Source of the DNA: Cercospora beticola
Lineage: Eukaryota; Ascomycota; Dothideomycetes; Mycosphaerellales; Mycosphaerellaceae
Length of the DNA: 64,000 nucleotides
Direction: 5' to 3'
NCBI RefSeq assembly: GCF_033473495.1
Contig: NC_088938.1
Coordinates: 1,550,001-1,614,000, forward strand
Shown here: in pieces, positions 23,767-33,889 of the stretch
How the letters are laid out: every line of letters begins with the position of its first letter
Position numbering within the stretch: position 1 is the first letter of the stretch
Position numbers and translations under genes: made by a program
Notes under the pieces: generated by a model
What the model was told of the DNA's origin: nothing
Databases searched by the model: none
The model's input: only the letters and a program-made list of their open reading frames with translations

Positions 23767-24789
23767 TCATCGACCCACTCTCGATAGGAGTCGCTGGTAC
23801 AGCCTCTGTCGGAGCTGAGCATTACGCGCTCTCTCCTCTTCCACGTTGTACTTCACGCGCATCAACACCATTTGCTCCTTTATCGTCTTGCCAAGGTCCA
23901 GATCGGCGATTACCATTTGACCGGAATTGAATGCATCGAAAATGTGAGCTTCTGTCCGACGAGCAGGAGTGAAAGATGCAAGTAGGCGTTCTCGTTCTTC
24001 ATCTGCTGAGGTTGGAACAGCACTCTCGGTCGAAGTGCCCGCTGCAGTGAGATTTTGCATTTCGATGTCGGCCCGGCGTTCTTCTTCAGCTGAACGCCGG
24101 ACGCCTCGCTCCTCGTCCTCTACTGTCTGTACAGTCGCCGTAACAGGATCAGCTGCGACCACAGCGGACCCAGTCTCGATGGCACTCCTGAGTCGCCGTC
24201 GCAATGTTGATGCTGACAGATGCACAATCTGCAACCCCAACAACACAAAGTCGAGCAAAAGTAGATGCAGTTTACTTGAAGGCCCCTTTTGTCCGATGAA
24301 GTCCATGATCAGACCGCCATGCATGTAGCCTCGCGTGGCTTCACCTGCAGAGGGCGTAGCAAGGATACAATGCAGCAGCATGCAAAGGAGATTGGGCCCA
24401 ACGATGCTGCCTAGGAATGAGCGATCTGGGAGCTCCTGGAAAATAGCCGGTTTTGGGGTGAGAAAGAGGAACTGGATGAATGCTCGTATGAAGAACAATG
24501 TCACCTGGCAGCTGTCTATTTGTCAACACTGCCTCCAACCTGAATGTTGTGAGAACACATACTCCATGTAATAGATCGTGCTCAGCTCCGCATATATCAA
24601 TATGTCAAGGTTTCGAAGCAAATCATCGAGCAAATCTGCCCTTTTCCGTTGAAAGTTCTCCCGGTCCTTCCTCCTCTTCTTGGCTAGCTCTTTCGCCGTG
24701 AGCGGCCTGGTATCGTCATCCAGTCCATCTTGCTCGAGATCGGCATCTGTCGCAGGTGGTGCAGCGGATGAAGCCGGCGCATCGTTCAT
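23767..24789 (-). CDS. dsc4: DSC E3 ubiquitin ligase complex subunit 4 (DUF1746)
   Basis: Exons 24789-24563 and 24511-23767 give 323 residues; the 51-nt intron splits an Asp codon so the protein reads IYYMD-CQVTLFFIRAFIQF. The DUF1746 domain covers residues ~50-175: DDLLRNLDILIYAELSTIYYMD, the hydrophobic LFFIRAFIQFLFLTPKP, GPNLLCMLLHCILATPSAGEATRGYMHGGL and a last hydrophobic helix LLLLDFVLLGLQIV. An N-terminal basic, predicted cytosolic segment and a charged C-terminal coiled region (EEERRADIEM, ERARNAQLRQRLYQRL) flank it. In fission yeast and Aspergillus, Dsc4 belongs to the Golgi Dsc ligase, which activates the SREBP sterol/hypoxia factor. It is divergent from RFC2, with 325 bp between the two starts. 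Confidence 0.88.
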
Positions 24790-25005
24790 GACTTGATGCG
24801 CGTGGAGCGAGCGTGATGGCGCATTGCACGGACTGTCACAGAGCAGTCGACAAGATGGGCGAGGTTATCGTGCAAGCATGTTGCGAGGAGCGTCTGGGAG
24901 CTGGAGTGGGTGAGGCTCGTCTCGCCGAACCGATGGACGCTCGGCGGAGTCGCGTCATCCGAAGTATTGACGAAAGTGCGTCAAATATTGACGCTCTTGT
25001 CCATG

Positions 25006-25018
25006 ACGCGTCGCGAAA
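25006..25018 (+). promoter_or_regulatory. MCB/E2F-like element before RFC2
   Basis: A perfect MluI cell-cycle box ACGCGT (25006-25011) is directly followed by CGCGAAA (25012-25018), a Swi4/6- or E2F-type core. It lies about 100 bases upstream of the RFC2 start codon. MBF uses such sites to switch on DNA-replication genes at G1/S, so the position fits the gene; binding is inferred. Confidence 0.6.
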
Positions 25019-25114
25019 GTGCACGGCGCGACTCCAACGCGAAACATCATCGTCGACATCACCTTCGGCTTCGAAGCTTCCATACCACATGCCCTCTCGA
25101 TCAACACAAGCAAC

Positions 25115-26406
25115 ATGAACCCCTTCTTCGACAATCGGGCACGACAAGCTGCTGCCAAAGCAGCAGCAGCTTCATCTTCATCGAAACCAGACAAGAATCA
25201 AGAAGACAATCGTCTACAGCCATGGGTTGAGAAATAGTACACACCTCTCCTGCATCAACTGCGTATGGCCTGCGATACTGACAAATCCTACTCCGCAGCC
25301 GCCCCAAATCGCTCGACGATGTCACAGCCCAAGACCATACCGTTACTATTCTCCGTCGAACTCTCCAATCCGCCAACCTTCCCCACATGCTCTTCTACGG
25401 CCCTCCTGGAACCGGAAAGACCAGCACAGTACTCGCACTCGCCAAACAGCTCTACGGCCCCGACCTCGTCAAATCTCGCGTCCTCGAGCTCAACGCATCC
25501 GACGAACGCGGTATCAGCATCGTTCGTGAAAAGGTGAAGAACTTTGCCCGCATGCAACTCTCAAATCCACCTTCAGGCCCGGCAGGAGAAGAATACAAGA
25601 AGAAATACCCTTGTCCGCCGTACAAGATTGTCATTCTCGACGAAGCAGATTCCATGACGCAGGATGCTCAGAGTGCGTTGAGGAGAACGATGGAGACGTA
25701 TAGCAAGATCACACGGTTTTGTTTGGTGTGTAATTACGTGACGAGGATAATTGATCCTTTGGCGTCGAGATGTTCGAAGTTTCGGTTCAAGAGCTTGGAT
25801 GAGAGCAATGCCGGAAAGAGGATTGAAGATATTGCAAAGTTGGAAGGCGTGCAATTAGAGGACGGAGTCGTGGAGACGTTGCTGAGATGCAGCGAGGGAG
25901 ATCTGCGAAAGGCGATCACATTTCTGCAAAGTGCGGCAAGACTGGTGGGTGCTACAGCAAATGAGGGCAAGGGCGGAGGGAAGAGAAAGAGAAAGACGGT
26001 GGAGGATGACGACGACGATGCCATGGACATTGATTCAGGACCTTCAGCTTCATCACAACCTGTCACGGTGTTGAGCATTGAGGAAATCGCCGGCGTGATT
26101 CCGGACTCAACAATAGATCGGCTCATCACAGCGGTCACACCCGCGGGAAAGAAGGCTCCGCCGTACGAGCCGATTGCCAAAGCTGTTGAGGATCTCGTCG
26201 CTGAAGGCTGGTCTGCGAGTCAAATTGTCACGCAGCTATACGACAGGGTAGTCCTGACGAATGAGATAACGGGCGATGCAGCGAAGAACAAAATCATGCT
26301 CGTCTTCTCTGAGGTCGATAAGAGGCTGGTCGATGGCAGCGATGAACACCTGACAGTGCTGGACCTGTGTCTGAGGACCGCTGGGATACTGGGTGCGGAT
26401 CAGTGA
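25115..26406 (+). CDS. rfc2: Replication factor C subunit (yeast Rfc2 / human RFC4 type)
   Basis: Exons 25115-25236 and 25299-26406 give 409 residues; the intron splits the Tyr codon of the family hallmark PWVEKYRPK. AAA+ features are all present: Walker A GPPGTGKT, LNASDERGISIVR (RFC box), Walker B LDEADSM, ALRRTMETYS, CNYVTRIIDPLASRCSKF with the SRC arginine finger, and GDLRKAITFLQSA. These match yeast Rfc2 more closely than Rfc3/4/5. The RFC clamp loader opens PCNA and loads it at primer-template junctions. A roughly 30-residue insert of basic then acidic residues (KRKRKTVEDDDDD, near residues 240-275) separates the lid from the collar domain and could act as a nuclear signal. The start ATG at 25115 (MNPFFDN) is preferred over an upstream in-frame codon. 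Confidence 0.95.
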
Positions 26407-26643
26407 ACATGGACATGCATTGGATTGACATCGTATTATACATGTTTCTGAGCGTTGGCGTTACGGCGCGACTGCATGGCACCGTCGGTTGACAGAACCC
26501 ACAAAATTCTCGCTCTTTTTTACGCAGACCTTTCGAGCACACACCTGCGTGTAGCAGCCTTGGCCAACATAGCGTAGTGCCGCATCTCAAGGCAGCTATC
26601 GACGCGAATGGCAGCCTCCTTCCCGCTTGTATTTCTCCGCAGC

Positions 26644-27393
26644 TCAAGCGGCGTCGAGACCCAGTTCACTCAGGAACTTTTCCTCGCATGCAGCCCACTT
26701 CTTGTCGCCGTCAGCAGCCGTTTTCGCAATTGTTTTCCGGGCGCCGGCGATAGTCTTGGCCAGCGAACTTTCGTAGTCGAAAACGTCAATCTTGAGCTCA
26801 ATTCCGTCCTGAACTTGGAGCTCCCAAGTCAACTGCTCGAACTTGCCAGCGAACGACCGCAATTTGCCTAGGTTGGCGATCATGCCCTTCAAGATTTTCC
26901 GGTCGAAAACATGCTTTTCCCTTTCGTGGTCATAGGTCGTCCACGCCCTAATCACGACTCTCTTCACTCTTTGCATGCCTTCGTTGGTTGTGAGTTTGTT
27001 GAGGTGAACCTCTGCACTTTCCACGGAGGAGGGCTCGATGGAAAATGTGGTGCCGCAGTAGAGCAGTCCAGTGGCTTCGTTGTGGATTTGCTTGCAGGTT
27101 CTCAAAAGAGACATGGACATCGGCTGGTACGAGCGGAAACGACCAACCAGAGCGGGAACAACCAGCATGATCGGTCTGAGGTCAGGAAGCAGGAGGGCCC
27201 AGATTTGGTTCCGCAACTGAACTCGTCAGCGAAGGCACAACGTCGCGACCTGGACGACATGAAGAGAGAGACTCACCTCTGGTGGGAGTCCGCCCAGCGG
27301 CGACTTGTCTATGACTCCACTTGGACGTGGTGCGACGATGTGGCCGATCTGTGCAGCGCTTTGTGGAGAAATTGATGGTTCAAAGATCGCGTT
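26644..27393 (-). CDS. 2EXR-like family protein, copy A (5' end unresolved)
   Basis: Copy A of a five-member tandem family. Exon 2 (27216-26644) begins LRNQIWALLL and contains the shared core SLLRTCKQIHNEATGLLY. An upstream exon ending at 27277 with GGLPPE joins it through a 60-nt intron (GTGAGT...TTCAG) at the same place as in copies B and C. The upstream open frame runs back to an in-frame TGA (27396-27394) without any ATG, so either a further 5' exon exists or the copy has lost its start. The protein would have roughly 190-230 residues and no signal peptide or membrane segment. The 2EXR-like domain is widespread in plant-associated fungi; its biochemical role is unknown. Confidence 0.6.
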
Positions 27394-27396
27394 TCA

Positions 27397-27801
27397 AAGC
27401 ACAAGAAACGCAAGCTTTTCAAAGCGCGCTAGAAACTGAAGTTGGATGTGAAGCTGCAGGGTTGTTTGCTTCACATCCCACGAGCGCCTGACCGCGCTTG
27501 ATCTCCTTCTGAGGACGTTTGAGACTACGAGCGGCGACCGACGAACGTGAACATACACAGCCCGAAGAACGAGAAAGGCAGCTTGCTTTGACCAATTGCT
27601 TACCTAATTGTTGGCATTTGGTGCGACTTGACAGGGCGTCAACTGTAAACCTTCGGAACCCACGACTCCGATCCCATATTCTAGCCATGCACTATGATGT
27701 TCGCTCAACACTGGGGCCACTGCGTTGGAGTCCTTCTCTGAAAGCATTCAGTCTCTTCTTGCCCTCGTCCTGCAGCCTTTCTCAGCCACCATCGCAGGGC
27801 T
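27397..27801. other. Spacer between paralogues A and B
   Basis: About 400 bases between the copy A coding part and the stop of copy B. It contains a minus-strand ATG (about 27688) opening a 29-codon frame with a good donor (GTAAGC), the only candidate 5' exon seen for copy A, but its splice phase does not match the available acceptors. Confidence 0.35.
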
Positions 27802-28489
27802 TCACAGAGCGTAAATAGGTTGGAGAGCTTGCTCAATATGCCGCGCAACATAACGGTCTCCGGTCTGCTTCCAATCTGCAACCACCTCGCGCGCTTTGGC
27901 CACGTTCATCCTAAGCGACTCGCGATAGTGCCGCAGATCGACGTCGAGAGTCACGCCTTTGTAGATCGTGACCTGCCAGCTCAAGTGTCGGAGATTTGGA
28001 GCAAGCGCGAGAAGCTTCTCTGGTTCCAGCTCCTGGATGGCTTCTGCAATCATTTGGCCGTACGCAAGGTTGTCATGGAGGCTGCTACCTACCGGAAGTG
28101 GGAAGTCATCGAAGCCCCGCATAGTGAGATTTTTTGTCTTTGGGCCATCTCGAGTTGCGAGCATAGTGAGTGGGTTGTCTGTACACGTGCCGAAGGTGTT
28201 TGCATCCACGTGGAATGTGTTGTTGTCGTAAAACATGTCGGCGCATTCGACATGGATTTGCTTGCAGGTTTTGAAAACCCAACTGACGTCTGGACGGCGC
28301 CAGAGATAACTGATGCAGTTTGGACGAATCAGGGTGCTGAGTCTGATGAGGACGTCCTGGGTCACCGCGGACTCCCAGATGCGATTGCGCAGCTGTGGCT
28401 GTCAGCAGAGACTTTCTCGTCGTCGCGCACGGAATGCCATTCATTCGACTCACCTCCGGTGCGAGCTTGCCCAATCGTGACTCCTCCAT
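27802..28489 (-). CDS. 2EXR-like family protein, copy B
   Basis: Exons 28489-28454 and 28392-27802 give 208 residues. The 12-codon first exon (MEESRLGKLAPE) ends at the same E|LRN junction as in copies A and C and joins LRNRIWESAV. The family core follows: VFKTCKQIHVECADMFYDNNTFHV. The C-terminal half has the repeated LxxLxWQV...VTLDVDLRHYRES pattern, also found in copy A (LTWELQVQDGIELKIDVFDYESS), so these two are likely the closest pair. Expected to be cytosolic or nuclear; no catalytic residues can be named. Confidence 0.8.
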
Positions 28490-28876
28490 TGGATTTGTCG
28501 ACAGCGCGGTAGTGAAGTGGCGCTGGGTTTGACGACTTCGTGTCTGATGTTCAAGAGTGGAAAGCGGTGTTCTGAAGAGAAAAGTGGAATAGCTTTCCGA
28601 AACGCACTAAAGGGGAAGCTGCATGTGAGGCTGCAGGGATGTTGCCCTCCCAGGCGACACGCTGAGCACTGCCAAAGTGAGATCCGAAAGACACCACTCG
28701 GCGAGAGTGAAGCTGCTGACAGTGCTCCAAAGGTGCAAACCTTTCTGCCCTTGTCATATGGTTGAAAAACCTTGTGGATCTACGACCTGCTCATGCCTCT
28801 GCTACATGTTACAGAACTCAAAGGTGACGATGAGCAAGTAGCGCTCCATGGTCTCGGCTTTCTTCTGAGTAAAGAG
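28490..28876. other. Spacer between paralogues B and C
   Basis: About 390 bases with no gene. It is the presumed promoter of copy B and terminator of copy C. Confidence 0.45.
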
Positions 28877-29659
28877 TCACTGTATGCAGCAGTATCCCAC
28901 CTTCCGCCCAGTCACACCTGATTGTAAACTCAAGTCTGGGCCACTGGCTTGCGTAGCCTCTCCAAGTACCTCTTGCCTGGCACACAGCTCGTCATACTGC
29001 GGTAAATGTATCTTGGACTCCATCGCAAGGAGATTGACCGTCTTCCCTCCCATGGCGGTCGAGATCTTGGCCATCGCCTGCCGAAAAGACGTAGGCAGAT
29101 CGAAGACGTCGATATCGAGCAGTAGACCTCCGTTGTCCCACACAGTATTTCGCTCCACTGAATGCTTCTTGGTAAACCGGACTTCGAATCGCAAACTCGA
29201 TAGGCGACTACGCCAGTGACCAAGGAGATCAAGTTCACCGTAACAAATACGGTAGAAACAAGAGGAATCTCGGTGCAGCACATCTATCGTTCCTGCAGAT
29301 ATGATGACCCGCTTGACCAACGGTACGTTGTTGCCCAATTTGTGTATGAATCTGCGAAGATCCTCGTCGAGACTGGAAGCGCCGCTGAAGCTCTCGAGTA
29401 TGAACGTGTTTGACGCGTAGAACATCTCGGAACATTCGTTCTTCGATTCCTTGCAGACTTGGAGCAGAGCCGTAAGATGTTCGGGTTTCGTCCTAGATCC
29501 TGGGGGCTCGACGCTGCTGCGCACGAAGATCGGATCTTCGTGGATCAACACGAGCTCCCAGATCTTGTTGCGGAGCTGCAAACTGTTAGTAGGTAGTTTG
29601 AAGCGCCTCGAGAAGACACATACCTCGGCCGCAAGCTTACGGAATGGCCAGTCGTCCAT
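28877..29659 (-). CDS. 2EXR-like family protein, copy C
   Basis: Exons 29659-29624 and 29575-28877 give 244 residues. The 48-nt intron (GTATGT, branch CTAAC, TTTGCAG) sits at the conserved E|LRN position. It is a multiple of three without a stop, so the unspliced frame is also open (260 residues). I prefer the spliced form because MDDWPFRKLAAE-LRNKIWELVL matches copies B and A. The core LLQVCKESKNECSEMFYASNTF is intact. The C-terminal half carries LRFEVRF...LLLDIDVFDLPTSFRQAM, related to copies A and B. No signal peptide. Confidence 0.8.
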   Translation of the reverse strand: MDDWPFRKLAAEVCVFSRRFKLPTNSLQLRNKIWELVLIHEDPIFVRSSVEPPGSRTKPEHLTALLQVCKESKNECSEMFYASNTFILESFSGASSLDEDLRRFIHKLGNNVPLVKRVIISAGTIDVLHRDSSCFYRICYGELDLLGHWRSRLSSLRFEVRFTKKHSVERNTVWDNGGLLLDIDVFDLPTSFRQAMAKISTAMGGKTVNLLAMESKIHLPQYDELCARQEVLGEATQASGPDLSLQSGVTGRKVGYCCIQ

Positions 29660-30098
29660 GATTGCGGAGTCTGTTGCTAATGACCGTGCAGCAATGGTTG
29701 GTGTCGCAAAGAAGGGAGACGGGGGCCTGAAGTAGCAAAGCCTTGACTAAGCCGAGTTGCATATGACGACGCCAGGAAACATCAAGCCATCAAGAAACGC
29801 ACAGGTGCATACAATTCGGACTACTTGATCTGAGAAGGAACTCGAGACTTGCATCTAGTGCTGCAATGTATGCGCCGAACTGCTAATGCTATAACGTGCG
29901 GGGCACCATCCATTCTCGCCCCGTGGCATGCGACGAAGCCTCGTTCTGCTCTGCTTGATTTCCCGTATCACCGCGCTACTGCTGCCATGTATCTTCCATG
30001 CTATGCTCAACACTTCGCGAAAATTTCTTGTGATTTACCACTTGACGCCCTTGTACCACCCATTCATTTGTTGACGCTTCGTTGGACATGATGATCCT
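29660..30098. other. Spacer between paralogues C and D
   Basis: About 440 bases with no supportable gene: promoter of copy C and downstream flank of copy D. Confidence 0.45.
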
Positions 30099-30889
30099 TC
30101 ACAACACCTCATGTGTGTATCCAACGCGCGTCATAGCTTGCGGAATGAAGGCGTCGACGCCAGATTCGTGATTCCAAAGGTCCACGATCACTTGGGCCAT
30201 GTCGAAACAGAAGTTTGAATATTCCTTCACATTTGCCATGATTCTGGTCCATCTTTCCGGGCCCTGTGCCCCTGGAATCTGAATATCGACCTCAGCTGTA
30301 AGCTCACGGAGGTGATCATCGTCTATTGACTTCAAAGTCCTACGGACGTGTGGTCGAGCAACACAAGAGCCCCCACATCGAGCCTTTGACGTGGTCTATC
30401 GGAGGTTGAGACGTGGTAGACAATGCCAGTTACTCCAAGTCTGTGGGACATGGTGTTGATGAGCAGGAATTTCTTGACCACAATTGATGGCAGCTGCACC
30501 CAGTCCGATTGACCATTCGAGTATGGCGAATCCTCATTGTATGGACGCTGGTTACGAAGTTTGAAAGTGTTGTGGTGATAGAATATGTTGGTGCACTCCT
30601 GCCTGACTTGCTTGCACGTCATGAGCAACGAGGTTGCGTTCTTGTCGGTGAGGGAGAATGTGATCTCTGCGTTCCGCTCGAATGTGAAGATAACCTCATG
30701 GCACTGCTCCGTGATGAGAGCAGACTCCCAGATCTTGTTGCGAAGTTCCGCCGGCAGCCGACTGAATAGCGACTCAGTCAAGCCAAGGCCGACGCGTTTT
30801 GCCATCTTCGTCGGCTCGTTATCGCGTGCCGTGTCGAGGCCCATCTTCCGAAGGAGGTTGCGTGCCATCAATGTTGGCTGGTGGACCAT
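30099..30889 (-). pseudogene. 2EXR-like family protein, copy D, frame-broken
   Basis: From ATG 30889 the frame reads through LFSRLPAELRNKIWESALI and the core LLMTCKQVRQECTNIFYHHNTFKL, then stops at 30332 (185 residues). A second frame overlaps and continues to 30099 with KSIDDDHLRELTAEVDIQIPGAQ, which resembles the corresponding part of copy E (MKSLQADLNLQNP). A single-base shift near 30340-30400 would join the two. The only splice-like alternative is a 38-nt interval that would remove the conserved VTGIVYH strand. There is no intron at the E|LRN position. Either a recent pseudogene or a sequence error. Confidence 0.6.
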
Positions 30890-31087
30890 GAATGCCTGTT
30901 GGTTGTCGGTGAAATTGAGTTTAGGCAAGAAGCAGGAGCGTTCACTGCGCCAAGACGTACGTGCATGTGAAAATGACAGGGGTCTGTGCACCCTTCTCTG
31001 CCTATTCCGAATATCACAAGTCGTATGAACTACAACAAACTACCCTCGACCACTTAAACATTCCACCGACCAGACTGCAACTTGAAC

Positions 31088-31813
31088 ATGGACGCCTCAC
31101 CCCTTGGAGCACTGGCTGCGGAGCTTCGCAACATGATCTGGGAACTCGCTGTCACCCACGACGACCACATTCTTGTCGCGCCGCGATCGTGTGGGAACAA
31201 CACCGAGCACAAAGCGTCCTCAACACGTAACGAGCACGTCACAGCTATGCTAGCAGTCTGCAAGCAGATGCGATCCGAGTGCAGCGCCTTGTTCTATTCA
31301 CTGAACACATTCGAGGTGCGGACAGGCTGTCACAACTGGCGAGACACCTCATCCATTACAGCGAAATTTTACAAATCGATCGGTCATCAGAATCGGCAGA
31401 ATGTCAGGAGCATGTATTTCAGCATCACCCTCTCGGATTGTCCGACCCGTGAACCATCAGAGGAGGAATCACGCAATGCAGTCAGCAAGGAAATGCGGTG
31501 GTTTCGCGAGGTCCGCGATGACCTGGCGAGCATCGTAAGCAAGATCGCTGGGATTAAACGGAAACGACCGATGAAGAGTCTGCAAGCCGACCTCAACCTT
31601 CAAAATCCCTCGTCCAATGAGTTCAACGGCTGGTACACGTTCCAACTTGATTTTCTCAACGTCAAAGCTTCATTCGAGAATGATTGTCTCTTACAAAAGC
31701 GTCGTTGGCCACGCAGCATTCACTGGGCATGGAGCGAATTTCATGCGCTGGACCGTGCTGCCGTGGCGCAGCTGGTGTGGGCACGTTACTGCCATAGTAG
31801 ATGGCAAAATTGA
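31088..31813 (+). CDS. 2EXR-like family protein, copy E
   Basis: Single exon, 241 residues, on the opposite strand to the other four copies, divergent from copy D across about 200 bp. The N-terminus MDASPLGALAAELRNMIWELAV and the core MLAVCKQMRSECSALFYSLNTFEV match the family; the E|LRN intron is absent, as in copy D. The C-terminal half differs from A-C but shares features with D, so D and E form a likely subgroup. The ATG at 31088 is the first real ATG of the frame. Confidence 0.82.
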   Translation: MDASPLGALAAELRNMIWELAVTHDDHILVAPRSCGNNTEHKASSTRNEHVTAMLAVCKQMRSECSALFYSLNTFEVRTGCHNWRDTSSITAKFYKSIGHQNRQNVRSMYFSITLSDCPTREPSEEESRNAVSKEMRWFREVRDDLASIVSKIAGIKRKRPMKSLQADLNLQNPSSNEFNGWYTFQLDFLNVKASFENDCLLQKRRWPRSIHWAWSEFHALDRAAVAQLVWARYCHSRWQN

Positions 31814-32546
31814 GAGATGGAGCACTGCCCCAGGCACACACAGATGTCATCTGAACCTTACAGAGAGCACTAGTAGAAGAGAACATGCGGAGAAGCTGCA
31901 ATACTCCCAGACTGTGATCTCGAGTCGATCAAATGTGCCTTTGGTGACTTCGAAGAAGCGAGAAGGCTGGCAGAGCCTTCTCGCTCCTCCGATGTCTGGG
32001 TCTTGCCTCCGAAGCTGCCTACACTCGGGGCCACGACAAGAGGGTCCCACACATAAGAGACGATCAGACCTTGACATGATCCATTTCGTTGAGGAAGATT
32101 GCGAGATAACTTGTACATTTCAGCTCATACACTGAAGAGTATGAGGCCTTCTGCGAAAGAGCACGACCACTCCCATGGCATCGCATGCCTTCTCGCTCCC
32201 GAATTCGAATGACCGGTCTTCTACCGATCGCATTGCTTCTTAGCGTGTGGCGTCTTGTTTCAGGGGACGATCGCTTTTGGTCGCTGCGCCGCGAGTGCAG
32301 TCTCCAACTCGCTCGGATCCGCGGCCTGATACTACATCGCTTCACAGGAAGACGGACTTAGCAGGCAAGCATTTTCATTTCCAAAGTCGTAAGTCATGTG
32401 TTCTATAGACAATCGTGATTCTCCCAGTCGCGCGGGCGTCATCGTGGTATCAAAAAAGGATCCTTCAAATCCAAAGCAAAGAAATCAAGCATAGCAGGAG
32501 CAAGTAGCATCCTCGCCCTGTCCTTACCACAGTATCTCGTCTCCGC
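31814..32546. other. Intergenic
   Basis: About 730 bases between the 3' ends of copy E (plus) and the DUF3602 gene (minus). No gene or RNA supported. Confidence 0.5.
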
Positions 32547-33073
32547 TCACTTTCCTGGCTCAGGGGTCTTGTCCTTCTTGTCCAGTCCCACTGCATGCTT
32601 CACCTTGTCCAAGAGGCCTCCGCCCTCCTTATGCGTCGTGGGTCCGACTTTTGGCGAATTCCTCGCCTCAGCTGCAGTCTGTTCTTTCTTGGTCGAGTGT
32701 CCTCCATATTTCTCCTTGTACACATTTCCCTGACCTCCACGACCCGTGTGGAAATTGTCATAGCCGTCACCGGGGCCGACGTTGCGGGTTGCGGACTCCG
32801 GGATGATTTCTTCCGAGGCGCTGCCGGGGCCTGCGGCGGGATGGACGATGTTGCCTGTACATGGTGTTAGTGCGATTGCAGGAGGAGTTAAATGGGTGAG
32901 GGAGGTGTACCAGCTCCGCCTCGTCCAGCACTGTACTCAGAATGGTTGCTCACGCCAGCTTGGCCTTCGCGGACGATGTCCCCGTCAACGTAGGTGTGCG
33001 CATCAGGACCAATGTTGCCAGCGCCGCCGCGGCCAGTGGAGTGGATTGGGTTATTGCCGTTGGCGCCTGACAT
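32547..33073 (-). CDS. DUF3602 glycine-rich protein
   Basis: Exons 33073-32911 and 32854-32547 give 156 residues; the 56-nt intron joins in phase 1 so that GRGGAG-NIVHP is restored. The protein carries repeated G-R-G-G-A/Q-G-N motifs (STGRGGAGNIG, SAGRGGAGNI, HTGRGGQGNV), the hallmark of fungal DUF3602, with YVDGDIVREGQ between them and a Lys-rich tail (DKVKHAVGLDKKDK). It is small, hydrophilic and probably disordered. Members are often stress-responsive, but the function is unknown. Only the first exon is visible as a long open frame; the second was found by splicing. Confidence 0.87.
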
Positions 33074-33889
33074 GATCGCAAGTGCCGCTTGGGTTTCTTC
33101 GAACGAAGTGGTCGCGTGTCGCAAAGTGATCGCTCTGTTAGTATGTAGCTATTCAGCTGAAGAAGCTTCAAAGCTCAATGTCGCACAAGAAAACGTGATT
33201 CTTGAGTTGCTGTAGGAAACAAGTGAAGTAAACACAACAGTGAGAAGCACCCACAGAAGCGGACGAACTGCAGCGTGCGTCGACCAGGAAGATGCTCGCT
33301 TCCCACATCACGCGACAGCCTCATGTCATCACCGCGCCGGCCAGAGCAATGACGCAGCCGCCTCGCTTCGTGACTGCATGTGTCGACACAGCCATAGGCG
33401 AAAGCGACATCTCTGACTGGCCACACTTTCTGCCATCTTCGGTCTTGGTATCGTTGAAGGAGGAGGGAGAGAGCTGAAGTCGTCGGACACTTGAGGTCAT
33501 TGCCAAGGCACTGGGCCACTTCATTGGCGGCGCTGAACATGGGCTTATCAGACATGCCTCAAAGGAGAAATTTCTTATCAGTTACAATGTAGCTCTGCGA
33601 GACGCAATGGCGATGATCATAATCGTGCAGATGTCAGATCATGCGTGTACCTGCGTGCACGTGCTGGGAGGGGCCTGGTGAGTCCGGTGAGGCTCAACAT
33701 CAATGCAGTGGAAGACACAGGGAGGTATCTCTCAAGAGTCAACTGTTCTTTCCACGCATCAAGCTTTCTTCATTAATCATCACAGGTGTATACTACAGTA
33801 CTGTTCCATCCTCAGGACAGGCTCCAGGTCTTCTCCAGAGTGTGGTGAAGCACTCACCCCTCGCTGACTACCTGTTCACTTCGAAACTA
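33074..33889. other. Intergenic
   Basis: About 800 bases upstream of the DUF3602 gene and downstream of the phosphate carrier (both on the minus strand). No gene seen. Confidence 0.5.
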
